Assembly (NCBI GenBank): GCA_029260345.1 | Contig: JAJDDK010000005.1 | Coordinates: forward strand, 496,001-560,000 | Reading direction: 5' to 3' | Length of the DNA: 64,000 nucleotides | Source: Phycisphaerales bacterium | GTDB lineage: Bacteria; Planctomycetota; Phycisphaerae; Phycisphaerales; UBA1924 | Shown: piece after piece, positions 32,829 through 41,251 of the stretch | How the letters are laid out: each line of letters opens with the position of its first letter | Position numbering within the stretch: the first letter of the stretch is position 1 | Notes under the pieces: model-generated | The model's database searches: none | What the model saw: only the letters and a program-made list of their open reading frames with translations | Told to the model about the DNA's origin: nothing | Program-made: the position numbers and the translations under genes

Positions 32829-33812
32829 TCAGAGGGATTGGTGTGCGGGGGCGCGGAGGGCGACGGAATCGTCGCCGAGGGCGGCGCGGAGGATTGGCTC
32901 CTGCCGGATGACGTGGCTGCGCCCGACGACGGCGAAAACACGCTCGCCGCGGCTCATAAGGTCAATCAGGGTGCGGGACATATGTCGCCCGCGGACTTCA
33001 CGATCTGCATTTCCAATCGCGTTGAGGATCACGCCGCCGGTCGTATCCGCTTTTTCGTACACCGTGTACGCGTCCCTGTCCGACGTCGCGGCGGCTCTCC
33101 AGTCGGGGAGATCGGAAAAGTCTCGATCCCATACCGCGTCAAGCTCGTCAATTGAGTTGATTGAGTCGCGCAGGCCGTCCACGTTGGTGCGCTTTCGCAA
33201 GAGGTGCAGCGCCAAACCATCGAGGGCGTCGGCCGGTTTGCCGCGGCATTCGCTCCAGAAGACCCGCATCGTGAAATACACGGCGACGTGCTCCGGCGGA
33301 AACTCGGCAAGCAGCGCTGCGATCTCGTCGTCGTACGCCGGTTCAAGAGAGAACACAGGCACATCGTTCGTGCGCGCCAGTGCGAAGACCGCACCCGCTT
33401 CGCCAAATTCGCCGACTCCGGCGCGGAGGCCGCCAACGTAGAGGCCGAGACGGCTCTCAAGAAGAGCGACCGTTGGTTCGAATTCGTCCCACGCGTCGAT
33501 GAGCTGCGCAATCTGAGGATCGTCCGGATCGTTGGTGTGGAACGATCCGAAGTAGACCGCCTTGCCATCAGAGTGCGAGAGTTTAAGGACGTAGGGGGTC
33601 TCGGTCGCCTGATAGACGCGATTGTGATCGTCCCACGAAAGGAAGGCGGCGTCGGCAGGGAGTTGGGCGACAGGTGAGAGCGTCTGCACGCGCCGATATC
33701 CCCATTGCGAGAACACAATTACGAATACACCGAGGAAGGCGAGGAGGACAACGATGACCACTGCCGCGCGTTTTCGGGTTCGAGGTCGGCGATGACGGCG
33801 GTGAAATGTCAT
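32829..33812 (-). CDS. Membrane-anchored TraB/Tiki-like domain protein
   Basis: This 327-residue protein has one N-terminal membrane segment (about residues 17-37). A domain of the TraB/GumN/Tiki superfamily follows, with an opening motif VYFGSFHTNDPDDPQIAQLI followed by PTVALLES, and a closing phrase DREVRGRHMSRTLIDLM then VFAVVGRSHVIRQEPIL. Members of this fold include metal-dependent proteases and esterases, but the catalytic residues differ between groups, so no reaction is assigned. The soluble domain should lie in the periplasm. It is probably independent of the flanking glyQS and nuoH genes. Confidence 0.6.
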   Translation of the reverse strand: MTFHRRHRRPRTRKRAAVVIVVLLAFLGVFVIVFSQWGYRRVQTLSPVAQLPADAAFLSWDDHNRVYQATETPYVLKLSHSDGKAVYFGSFHTNDPDDPQIAQLIDAWDEFEPTVALLESRLGLYVGGLRAGVGEFGEAGAVFALARTNDVPVFSLEPAYDDEIAALLAEFPPEHVAVYFTMRVFWSECRGKPADALDGLALHLLRKRTNVDGLRDSINSIDELDAVWDRDFSDLPDWRAAATSDRDAYTVYEKADTTGGVILNAIGNADREVRGRHMSRTLIDLMSRGERVFAVVGRSHVIRQEPILRAALGDDSVALRAPAHQSL

Positions 33813-33936
33813 TGGTGCTCCGGGGGGAATCGCTCGATTCTTAGTCGGATCGGTCCAAAGCCGATTTCAGTTCGAGATCACCCTGTTGCAGGCCTTCTTT
33901 GGCGAGCAACAGCCACGGGATTACACTGAGACGCTT

Positions 33937-35244
33937 ATGAGCGAATTCCTCTCATCATTCCTCACCGGGCAGCTCATTGTCAGCGTGACGGTGATCCTCG
34001 TGATTCTGCACGTGAACCTGATCGGCGTCGCGTACCTGATCCTGCTGGAGCGCAAGCTCTCGGCGTGGATTCAGGACCGCGTCGGGCCGAATCGGTGCGG
34101 CAAGTGGGGCCTGCTTCAGCCACTGGCGGACGGGCTCAAGCTCCTGCTCAAAGAGGATTACAAGCCCAAAGGCGCGGATTTCTTCCTATTCACGCTGGCG
34201 CCGATGCTCATCATCATCCCTGCCCTGATTGGCTGGGTGGTGATCCCCTGGGGTGGTGTCTGGGATATGCCGGAAATCACGCTGCCGCTGGTTGGCACGA
34301 TCGCCGGCGGGCCAGTGACGGTCGCCGGGGCGGATGTAAACGTCGGCGTGATCTTCCTGATCGCGGTGGCATCGCTCGGCGTGTACGGCGTGACGCTTGG
34401 CGGCTGGGCCTCGAACAACAAGTATTCGTTCTTCGGCGGGCTGCGCGCCACGGCGGGGATGATTTCGTATGAGATCCCGCTGAGCGCTTCGATCCTGGCG
34501 GTGCTGCTGCTTTCGGGCGCGGTGCAGCCGCAACGGTTGATTGAACAGCAGGTCGCCGGCGGGTGGTATGTGCTGTCGCAGCCGCTGGCGGCAATTCTCT
34601 TCTTCGTGTGCATTCTCGCGGAGGCGAACCGCGCGCCGTTTGATAACGCTGAGGCGGAGCAGGAGCTCGTCGGTGGGTATCACACGGAATACTCCTCAAT
34701 GCGTTTCGGCATGTTCCTGCTCGCGGAATATGCGCACCTGATCACGAGTTCGGCATTCCTGATGCTGCTGTTCTTCGGCGGCTATCACCTGCCGCTGATT
34801 CCGTGGCTCAGCCCGGAAGCGACGGGGATCGGCGCCGCGCTCCTGAAGGTGACGGTGTTCTTTGGCAAAGTACTGCTGACAATCGCGTTCATGATGCTCG
34901 TGCGCTGGACGATTCCGCGCGTGCGCTGGGATCAAGTGATGAAGCTGGCGTGGAATGCGCTGATTCCGCTTTCGATCGCACTGATCGTGCTGACGGCCGT
35001 CATGGTGTTCATGGAATGGACGGCATGGTGGCAGATGCTGGCGATGAACGCCGTGGTGCTGGGCGTCGTGTTCGCGATTCAACCGCTGCTGCCGAAGTCA
35101 GACCTGCAGAATCGCCGCGTGCCTATGGCGGGATCACGCTTCAGCCCGCTGCCGGGTGAAGTGGTGCGCACGGGCGCGATGGGCGCCGCGAAGGATGAGT
35201 CAGGCGTGGCGCGTGGGTCGCGCGGCGTCGTAAGCATGTCATGA
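33937..35244 (+). CDS. nuoH: NADH-quinone oxidoreductase subunit H
   Basis: This 435-residue integral membrane subunit of respiratory complex I lies at the quinone-binding junction. Signatures are LLERKLSAWIQDRVGPNRCGKWGLLQPLADGLKLLLKED, the loop FFVCILAEANRAPFDNAEAEQELVGGYHTEYS and SFLMLLFFGGYHLP. The start at 33937 (MSEFLSSF) precedes the first membrane helix. A longer frame to 33886 has no support. No other nuo gene lies within the window on either side, so this subunit is separated from the usual operon. The C-terminus carries an extra tail of about 50 residues (SDLQNRRVPMAGSRFSPLPG and following). Confidence 0.94.
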   Translation: MSEFLSSFLTGQLIVSVTVILVILHVNLIGVAYLILLERKLSAWIQDRVGPNRCGKWGLLQPLADGLKLLLKEDYKPKGADFFLFTLAPMLIIIPALIGWVVIPWGGVWDMPEITLPLVGTIAGGPVTVAGADVNVGVIFLIAVASLGVYGVTLGGWASNNKYSFFGGLRATAGMISYEIPLSASILAVLLLSGAVQPQRLIEQQVAGGWYVLSQPLAAILFFVCILAEANRAPFDNAEAEQELVGGYHTEYSSMRFGMFLLAEYAHLITSSAFLMLLFFGGYHLPLIPWLSPEATGIGAALLKVTVFFGKVLLTIAFMMLVRWTIPRVRWDQVMKLAWNALIPLSIALIVLTAVMVFMEWTAWWQMLAMNAVVLGVVFAIQPLLPKSDLQNRRVPMAGSRFSPLPGEVVRTGAMGAAKDESGVARGSRGVVSMS

Positions 35245-35343
35245 TTTGTTCGCATGCAGAGGCATCGGGTGGCAATGCCCACGTCTTCGTGGGCATGGTT
35301 GGTCGCCCGGATTTACGGCTGCTGCCGTTCTGTTCGTCCAATG

Positions 35344-35379
35344 CCCCTCACCCCGGCCCTCTCCCGTGGGGAGAGGGAG
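35344..35379 (+). repeat. REP-like palindrome upstream of ruvX
   Basis: CCCCTCACCCCGG leads into a 9-bp perfect stem CCCTCTCCC-GTG-GGGAGAGGG (35357-35377). This CCCTCTCCC/GGGAGAGGG unit is a form frequently seen as an intergenic repeat in many bacteria (recollection). It ends 12 bases before the ruvX start, so it may affect initiation. Confidence 0.55.
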
Positions 35380-35390
35380 TCAGACGATGA

Positions 35391-35813
35391 ATGACTGTGC
35401 GATACCTCGCGATTGATCTTGGCGACAAGCGGACCGGACTGGCGGTCGGCGATGATGAGACGCGCATCGCAACGCCGCTGGAGGTCTTGGAATTGCCGCT
35501 GCAGCCGGGGGATCGATTGATTCAGGCGATCATCGCCGCGATTGAAGATCAGGGCGCTGGGGCGCTGGTCCTTGGTCTGCCTTTGAATATGGATGATTCG
35601 GAGGGGCCGCGAGCGAAGCTCGTGCGCGCGTTTGCGGAGCTGCTTGCACAGCACGTGTCGCTGCCAATTCATTTTGAGGATGAGCGGCTCACCAGCGCGG
35701 ATGCGGACTGGTCAATGGCGCAAACGGGGATGACGCGCGGGCAAAAGAAAAACCGCCGCGATGCGATTGCGGCGGCGGGGATCTTGCGGACGTTCTTGAG
35801 CCGGGTGGATTGA
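35391..35813 (+). CDS. ruvX: Putative pre-16S rRNA nuclease YqgF/RuvX
   Basis: This 140-residue RNase H-like protein is needed for 16S rRNA 5'-end maturation. The motifs are YLAIDLGDKRTGLAVGD (first Asp), GALVLGLPLNMDD and DERLTSADAD, then RRDAIAAAGIL with the last acidic residue. Length matches the family. It stands alone between nuoH and yceI, and a repeat-derived hairpin follows its stop. Confidence 0.9.
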   Translation: MTVRYLAIDLGDKRTGLAVGDDETRIATPLEVLELPLQPGDRLIQAIIAAIEDQGAGALVLGLPLNMDDSEGPRAKLVRAFAELLAQHVSLPIHFEDERLTSADADWSMAQTGMTRGQKKNRRDAIAAAGILRTFLSRVD

Positions 35814-35836
35814 GTTCTTTCGCTGTTGCTCCGTCA

Positions 35837-35866
35837 CACGGGCGGGACGCCCGTGCCACCGGTTTT
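35837..35866 (+). terminator. R1 family repeat acting as terminator of ruvX
   Basis: CACGGGCG-GGA-CGCCCGTG (35837-35855) followed by GCCACCGG and TTTT is the reverse complement of repeat copy A at 31072. It ends 17-50 bases after the ruvX stop. Confidence 0.6.
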
Positions 35867-35944
35867 CGTGTTGAATTGCACTGATTGTGGCCTAGGGCTT
35901 TGCCCTAGACCACGGCGCCGTTGGAATGTTCGTCCAACTAGGAA

Positions 35945-36670
35945 TTAGCGACGACGGAGTTCGTCGGGCGAAACGGTCGAGAGCAGCAGGAAGACATCCA
36001 CTTCGACGACTTCGGCGACTTTGCCGGCGCTCATGCCGGGGTCGTTGAGGCCGTACTCGCGCAGGTCGATTTCGAAATCGGAACGAATGATCAGGAGATC
36101 CCCGGGGGCGCGGCGTTTGGTGACGGGGCTTTCCTTCATCGTGGTGATGCGCGCCGGGGTCGTGAAGTCTTTGGTGACGCCGCGAAAACTCATCTTCCCT
36201 GTGAGTTCGGCGTTCCAGATTTCCATGCCGTCCGGCGCTTCGCCTTTGGCGCGGCTGACTTTCTCCGCGCCGCTCAGAACGAAGACGAGATCAGGATGCT
36301 CTTCGGCGTTCAGCCAGCGGGCGCCCTGAAGGTGCTCATTGCGCATGGGGATGCCCGTATCGATCGATTTAATCGGGACGCGGAATTCGCCCTTGAGGAG
36401 CGACGCCGCGGAACCGTCTTCGGACGCGACGGCGTAACCGACGGCTTCATTGCTCACGCCTTTGATGTGCTCAAGAGCGGCGTCTGAGGTGAAGGTCATT
36501 TGGGCGTCCGCGCCGGAGTGCACGAAGTAGACCGTGCCCATCGCGGCGTGATCTTTCGGGACGACCAGCGTCTTGCCGGATTCAGTGCGATCCGCGGCCG
36601 TGGCGACGGAGCCGAGCAGCGCAATCGACGCAAAAGTGACGAGTGAACCAGCGGTGAACGTCTTGAGCAT
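35945..36670 (-). CDS. YceI-family periplasmic protein
   Basis: This 241-residue exported protein has a signal peptide (about residues 1-25, ending ATAAD). A lipocalin-like YceI domain follows, marked by HAAMGTVYFVHSGADAQMTF, the middle phrase GIPMRNEHLQGARWLNAEEHPDLVFVL and FRGVTKDFTTPARIT. The family binds polyisoprenoid or other lipophilic molecules in the periplasm. The tail (GKVAEVVEVDVFLLLSTVSPD) is usual. It is monocistronic. Confidence 0.85.
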   Translation of the reverse strand: MLKTFTAGSLVTFASIALLGSVATAADRTESGKTLVVPKDHAAMGTVYFVHSGADAQMTFTSDAALEHIKGVSNEAVGYAVASEDGSAASLLKGEFRVPIKSIDTGIPMRNEHLQGARWLNAEEHPDLVFVLSGAEKVSRAKGEAPDGMEIWNAELTGKMSFRGVTKDFTTPARITTMKESPVTKRRAPGDLLIIRSDFEIDLREYGLNDPGMSAGKVAEVVEVDVFLLLSTVSPDELRRR

Positions 36671-36867
36671 GGCGAGTCATTCCTGAAATGGTGTTCCAGC
36701 GTCTGAGAGCGGAGCAGTTTCAGAACTCCACGAACTCTCCGGGTCGAGTGGCCCCAGGGGGCATCAGAAGCCTACCGCCTCGAATCATGAGGTGTTGCAA
36801 TCGGCCCTTCAGCCGCCGGTATGAGGGATGAAACCTCTGGACACGGCGACGGTGATAGAGTTTGGCC

Positions 36868-37692
36868 ATGAAAGCACGGACGCTCCCACTCTGGATTGGA
36901 CTGATCATTGCGGTGTCGCTCAGCGCGGTGGCGCCGGGGCAGGATGAGCCGGCAGGCGAAATCGCGAATGCGACGGAACTGCTCGCTGCGCTCGAAACAG
37001 CTGATCAGGATTTGAACACACTGGAAGCCGGCATCCGGTACACGCGGCGCATGCTGCTGCAAGGCGATGAACAGATTCGCGCCGGGACGCTTTATTTCGA
37101 AAGAAAGCCGGCAGCGGAGGGCGAACGGGCCAAGCGCCTCTTCGCCATCCATTTTTCCGAGCTTTACATCCATCCTCGGCTCGATGTTGATCCGCAGGAG
37201 TGGATCTTCGACGGCGAATGGCTGATTGAACGGCGCCCGCGCGAAAAGCAATTCGTGAAACGTCAGATTGCGCCGCCCGGTGAGACGATTGATCCGCTTC
37301 GACTCGGTGAAGGACCACTGCCAATTCCCATCGGCCAGCGCGCCGCGGACGTGCTGGCCCGTTACGACGTCGAACTAGTTAATCCGAGAGTTGGGCTGGA
37401 AGAAGAATCGGAATCATTGCGAACGTTTGTTGCTGACACATGGCAACTCAAGCTCACCCCGCGCACCGATCGTCCGGACGATGATGATTTTCGTGAGATT
37501 CGTTTGTGGTACGACCAGGAGACGCTGCTCCCAAGGCTCGCCAAGACAGTCAACCGAGGTGGGGATGAATCGTTTGTTCAGTTGGTCGGATTACGCAAGA
37601 ACAAGCCGATTTCCAGCACCGTATTCAACATCGAGGCGCCGCCGGCCGGTGAAGGCTGGGACGTGGAGATCAAGGAGTTTCGCGGCGAATGA
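36868..37692 (+). CDS. LolA-like lipoprotein-carrier fold protein
   Basis: This 274-residue exported protein has a signal peptide (ending SAVAPGQ). Its fold looks like LolA/LolB (outer-membrane lipoprotein sorting), shown by LLAALETADQDLNTLEAGIRYTR, then LYFERKPAAEGERAKRLFAIHF and IRLWYDQETLLPRLAKTV. It is longer than ordinary LolA, so it may have another lipid-carrier role. It starts an operon. Its stop overlaps the start of the next gene by four bases (ATGA). Confidence 0.7.
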   Translation: MKARTLPLWIGLIIAVSLSAVAPGQDEPAGEIANATELLAALETADQDLNTLEAGIRYTRRMLLQGDEQIRAGTLYFERKPAAEGERAKRLFAIHFSELYIHPRLDVDPQEWIFDGEWLIERRPREKQFVKRQIAPPGETIDPLRLGEGPLPIPIGQRAADVLARYDVELVNPRVGLEEESESLRTFVADTWQLKLTPRTDRPDDDDFREIRLWYDQETLLPRLAKTVNRGGDESFVQLVGLRKNKPISSTVFNIEAPPAGEGWDVEIKEFRGE

Positions 37693-40427
37693 AACGAGGA
37701 AGCACAGTTCGAATCGTGCGTCGTTTCTTCGTGGCGGTGCTTGGCGCTGCGCTTCTCGCGCCGCTGGCGCCGGCTCAGATCGAAGCCGAGGAATTGAGCG
37801 CCGTCACCGCTGCGGAAGCCCCGCCGCTTTCGACCAGCGTCGAGCGCGCCGTCGAGGCAGCGTATCTCAGCGCTGAAGAAGCGCAGAACAAACGAGTGTT
37901 TCATGGGCTTTGGTCGCCGGAGGATCTCGATACACCGTCGCGGCGTGCAAAGGCGGCGCTCGACATGGGCGTGTGGGATGACCCCGTGTTCAATGATCCG
38001 AGTGTCCCCGCCGAGGATCGCGCCGAGGCGTTGTTGCAGCGCGGCGATCTTGAAGCCGCTCTTGAAGCGCTGGCTGGCGCGCGATCCATTCGATCTCGGC
38101 GGATTCGAGCGGCGTCGCTGGAACTGCTTGGTCGGTTCGAAGAAGCGGACGCCGCGATCGATCCAGTGGTCGCCGAACTGATTCGCAATCAGTCGCAGAG
38201 CGCTGAGGACCTCGTTGAAGGCGTGCGCGCGATGACCATCCGCGCCCGCTTGCGCGGCGAGCCAGCCTCCAATTACCGCCAAATGATGACGCTGCTGGCG
38301 CGATCGCGCGATGAACTCGATCGCCTGTACTGGCCCGCGTATCTCGCCGAGGCGGAACTGCTGTACGACAAGGACAACAGCCGCGAAGCCCGCGATGCGG
38401 CGGTGCAGGCGCTTTCCATGAATCCGCGTTCGGCGGAAACATGGGCGCTACTCGGACAGATTGCAGTCGATAGTTTCAATATGGATGGCGCGGCGCAGAT
38501 CACCGAGCGGCTCGACGTGCTTGCCGCTGAGTTGCCGGACGCGCCCGAACTTGGTTCTCCGCTTGCGGCGCTCGTCACGGCGCGCTCGCGACTGCGACAA
38601 AACGATCCCGACGGTGCGGCTGAAGCGCTGGATGAAGCCATTGAACGATTGCCGCGCTATCGAAATGCGTTGGCAATGCGCGCCGCTGCGCAAGCCGTAC
38701 GCTACGACTACGAAGGCGCCGATCAGCGCATCGCAGCATTCGACCAACTATCCCCCGGCTCGCCTTTGGCGTTGTACGAATCGGGGCGGGCCCTCTCAGA
38801 AGCACGCCAGTACGACAAAGCGGCGGAGTACCTCGGGCTCGCTGCGGAGCGCCAGCCGAATTGGCCGCCGCCACTGGTTGAACTAGGACTTCTCGAATTG
38901 CAGGCCGGGCGCGACGAAGAAGCGCTCGCGGCGCTGACGCGCGTGGCCGAACTTGATCCGTTCCAGGTTCGCGCGGACAACAGTCTGACGTTGATTCGGG
39001 ACTTGCAGGCGTTTGACACGGTTGAGAGCGAGCACTTCATTGTGCGTTTCCAGCCGGGCATCGATCGCATGATGGCCGAGGAAATGCTGGCGCCGCTTGA
39101 AGTGAACCATGCGATTGTCGCGGGCGCGCTCGATCATGTGCCTGATCGCAAGACCATCATCGAACTCATGCCCAACCACCGGTGGTTTGCGGTGCGCATC
39201 ACCGGCATGCCTGCGATTCACACGATCGCCGCTGCGACCGGCCCTGTGATCGCGATGGAAGCGCCGAAGATTGGTCCGAATCACACCGGTGAATACGACT
39301 GGGTGCGCGTGATCCGGCACGAGTATGTACACACGGTGACGCTCTCACGCACGCGAAATCGCATTCCGCACTGGTTTACCGAAGCGGCGGCCGTGTATCT
39401 GGAGGGGGCGCCGCGGGATTACTCGACGTGCCAGTTGTTGGTCGGTGCCTTGAAGAACGGTTCGCTGTTCGACATGGAGGAAATCAACATCGCCTTCGTG
39501 CGTCCGAAAAAGCCGACGGATCGTGGTCAGGCCTATGCGCAAGGCCACTGGATGTACGAATACATTGTCGAGCGTTTCGGTCCGGAGGCCCCGCTGCGAT
39601 TGATGGACCTTTACGCCGAGGGCGTGCGCGAGCGCGAAGCGATGGCGAGCGTCCTCGGCATTGATCGAGCCGAATTCCTCAATGATTTTCTCGTCTGGGC
39701 ACGTGCCGACGCCGCGACGTGGGGCATGTTGCCTGAGCCGAGTCTGAGTTCGATGCTGCTTGAAGTGACATTGCAGGATCCGGGAACGCGCCGCGAACTG
39801 CGCAACGCCTTGGCGGATTTTGCAATCGACACCGCCATGCGCGCCGGCGGCGCGGGCGTGAGCAGCGGGCAATTCACGCCGCCGCTGATGACGCCAACGG
39901 AAGCATTGGTTGATGCGTGGCTTGACGAGCACCCGGAACACCCGGACGTGCTAGACCTCAAGATTCGGTTTGCGCTGGAAGCCACCGAAGGTGAACCGAC
40001 GTTGGAGATGGCGCCGCTGCTGGAGCGATACGCGGCGGCTCGTCCGGTGGACCCGGCCCCGCACAAGCTGCTGGCGCGGTTGTTCCTCGAAAGCAACGAT
40101 CCAGAGTTGCGTCAAAACTCGACGGAGCATCTTGAGTTTCTCGATGTGCGTGAACAATCGTCACCGACGTTCGCATCGGCGCTGGCGCGGCTTTACTCCG
40201 AATCGGGTGAATCGGCGCTCGCCAGCGCCAAGGCGGAGCGAGCGACCACCATCGCGCCGTTCGACGCCAACCTCCGCGAACTGGCGGCACGGACCGCCCT
40301 CATGGAGCAGGACCTTGAGCGCGCACGCCGGCATATCGCCGCGCTGGTTCAACTGGAGCCGGACCGACCGGCTCATCAAAAACGCCTTGAGCGCATCGAT
40401 GTCATGATCGCGCAGCAGGACGGCTAG
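37689..40427 (+). CDS. TPR-repeat protein with C-terminal gluzincin (peptidase MA-like) domain
   Basis: This 912-residue exported protein has a signal peptide of about 35 residues. TPR-like helices follow (about residues 45-410, with phrases such as LEAALEALAGARSIRSRRIR and DNSREARDAAVQALSMNPRS). A zinc-protease domain carries HEYVH at 544-548 and the downstream Glu in HWFTEAAAVYLE, which is the peptidase MA/gluzincin layout. Another helical-repeat segment closes the protein. The peptidase probably acts in the periplasm or on the surface, with TPRs recruiting partners. It is translationally coupled to the LolA-like gene and followed 9 bases later by tsaB. Confidence 0.85.
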   Translation: MKRGSTVRIVRRFFVAVLGAALLAPLAPAQIEAEELSAVTAAEAPPLSTSVERAVEAAYLSAEEAQNKRVFHGLWSPEDLDTPSRRAKAALDMGVWDDPVFNDPSVPAEDRAEALLQRGDLEAALEALAGARSIRSRRIRAASLELLGRFEEADAAIDPVVAELIRNQSQSAEDLVEGVRAMTIRARLRGEPASNYRQMMTLLARSRDELDRLYWPAYLAEAELLYDKDNSREARDAAVQALSMNPRSAETWALLGQIAVDSFNMDGAAQITERLDVLAAELPDAPELGSPLAALVTARSRLRQNDPDGAAEALDEAIERLPRYRNALAMRAAAQAVRYDYEGADQRIAAFDQLSPGSPLALYESGRALSEARQYDKAAEYLGLAAERQPNWPPPLVELGLLELQAGRDEEALAALTRVAELDPFQVRADNSLTLIRDLQAFDTVESEHFIVRFQPGIDRMMAEEMLAPLEVNHAIVAGALDHVPDRKTIIELMPNHRWFAVRITGMPAIHTIAAATGPVIAMEAPKIGPNHTGEYDWVRVIRHEYVHTVTLSRTRNRIPHWFTEAAAVYLEGAPRDYSTCQLLVGALKNGSLFDMEEINIAFVRPKKPTDRGQAYAQGHWMYEYIVERFGPEAPLRLMDLYAEGVREREAMASVLGIDRAEFLNDFLVWARADAATWGMLPEPSLSSMLLEVTLQDPGTRRELRNALADFAIDTAMRAGGAGVSSGQFTPPLMTPTEALVDAWLDEHPEHPDVLDLKIRFALEATEGEPTLEMAPLLERYAAARPVDPAPHKLLARLFLESNDPELRQNSTEHLEFLDVREQSSPTFASALARLYSESGESALASAKAERATTIAPFDANLRELAARTALMEQDLERARRHIAALVQLEPDRPAHQKRLERIDVMIAQQDG

Positions 40428-40436
40428 ACTGACGTC

Positions 40437-41174
40437 GTGGCCGATTCAGCCAAGCCAATCACGACACTGGCGATTGAGACAAGCAACCCTTCCGTGGGCG
40501 CCGGCGATGTGTGCGTGGGTGTTCAACATGTCGACGGGCGCCGCCAAACGCTGGCGGTGCAGTCGCTGACGCCAAAGTCGCGGCACGACGATGCGCTGAT
40601 GCCCGCGATCAACGCCGCGATGCGGATCGCTGGACTTCAACCGCGTGATTTGGACCGAATCGCAGTGTCGATCGGCCCCGGCGGATTCACCGGCCTGCGC
40701 GTGGCGGTGACGACGGCCAAGATTATTGCGGAAGTTGCGGGCGCTGAATGTGTGCAGGCGCCGACGGCGCTCATCGCTGCGGCGGTGTGCTTTGAATCAG
40801 ATGCGTCCATTGATTGCGCCGCCGTGGCGCTGTCGAGCAAACGTGAATCCGCATGGGTCGCCCTTGTGAAACGTGGCGCGAGTGTTGTGGAGCAGTGTGA
40901 CGCGGCACAGCACGGACAGGTGCTCGACGCCGCTGGGCTCACAGCCGCTTTGAGCGCTGATTCGTGCGTCGCGCTTCTCGCGGATGCACATTTGCCGGAG
41001 TCGCTGGCCCGCGCGGCGTCGTCGTGCGGCGCGCAGATCGTGTCGCCACGACTTAGTGCCGAAATGTGCCTGGCGCTCTCTTGGGAGTTGCCGGCCACCG
41101 AAATTCTGCGGTGCAGCCCTCTTTATCCACGCGAACCGGAAGCGGTGAGCAAATGGCGCGCACTGCATTCGTGA
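40437..41174 (+). CDS. tsaB: tRNA threonylcarbamoyladenosine biosynthesis protein TsaB
   Basis: This 245-residue ASKHA-fold scaffold protein of the TsaB-TsaD-TsaE complex makes the t6A37 modification of ANN-reading tRNAs. Motifs are LAIETSNPSVGAGDVC, the helix SRHDDALMPAINAAM, and SIGPGGFTGLRVAVTTAKIIAE (the family signature). The start is GTG. It is third in the LolA-like/TPR-peptidase/tsaB unit, an unusual location for this housekeeping gene. An intrinsic terminator lies between it and the convergent cyclophilin gene. Confidence 0.92.
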   Translation: MADSAKPITTLAIETSNPSVGAGDVCVGVQHVDGRRQTLAVQSLTPKSRHDDALMPAINAAMRIAGLQPRDLDRIAVSIGPGGFTGLRVAVTTAKIIAEVAGAECVQAPTALIAAAVCFESDASIDCAAVALSSKRESAWVALVKRGASVVEQCDAAQHGQVLDAAGLTAALSADSCVALLADAHLPESLARAASSCGAQIVSPRLSAEMCLALSWELPATEILRCSPLYPREPEAVSKWRALHS

Positions 41175-41189
41175 TCGGTCTACTCCAAC

Positions 41190-41219
41190 GAAAAACGCCG
41201 GCGATGGCTGGCCGGCGTT
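41190..41219 (-). terminator. Intrinsic terminator of the cyclophilin gene
   Basis: On the minus strand AACGCCGGC and GCCGGCGTT (41211-41219 and 41194-41202) form a 9-bp stem around an 8-base loop, followed by a T-run. On the plus strand the same hairpin may stop tsaB transcription. Confidence 0.75.
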
Positions 41220-41251
41220 CACATGCGAATTCAGAATGTGGAGTCACCCGT

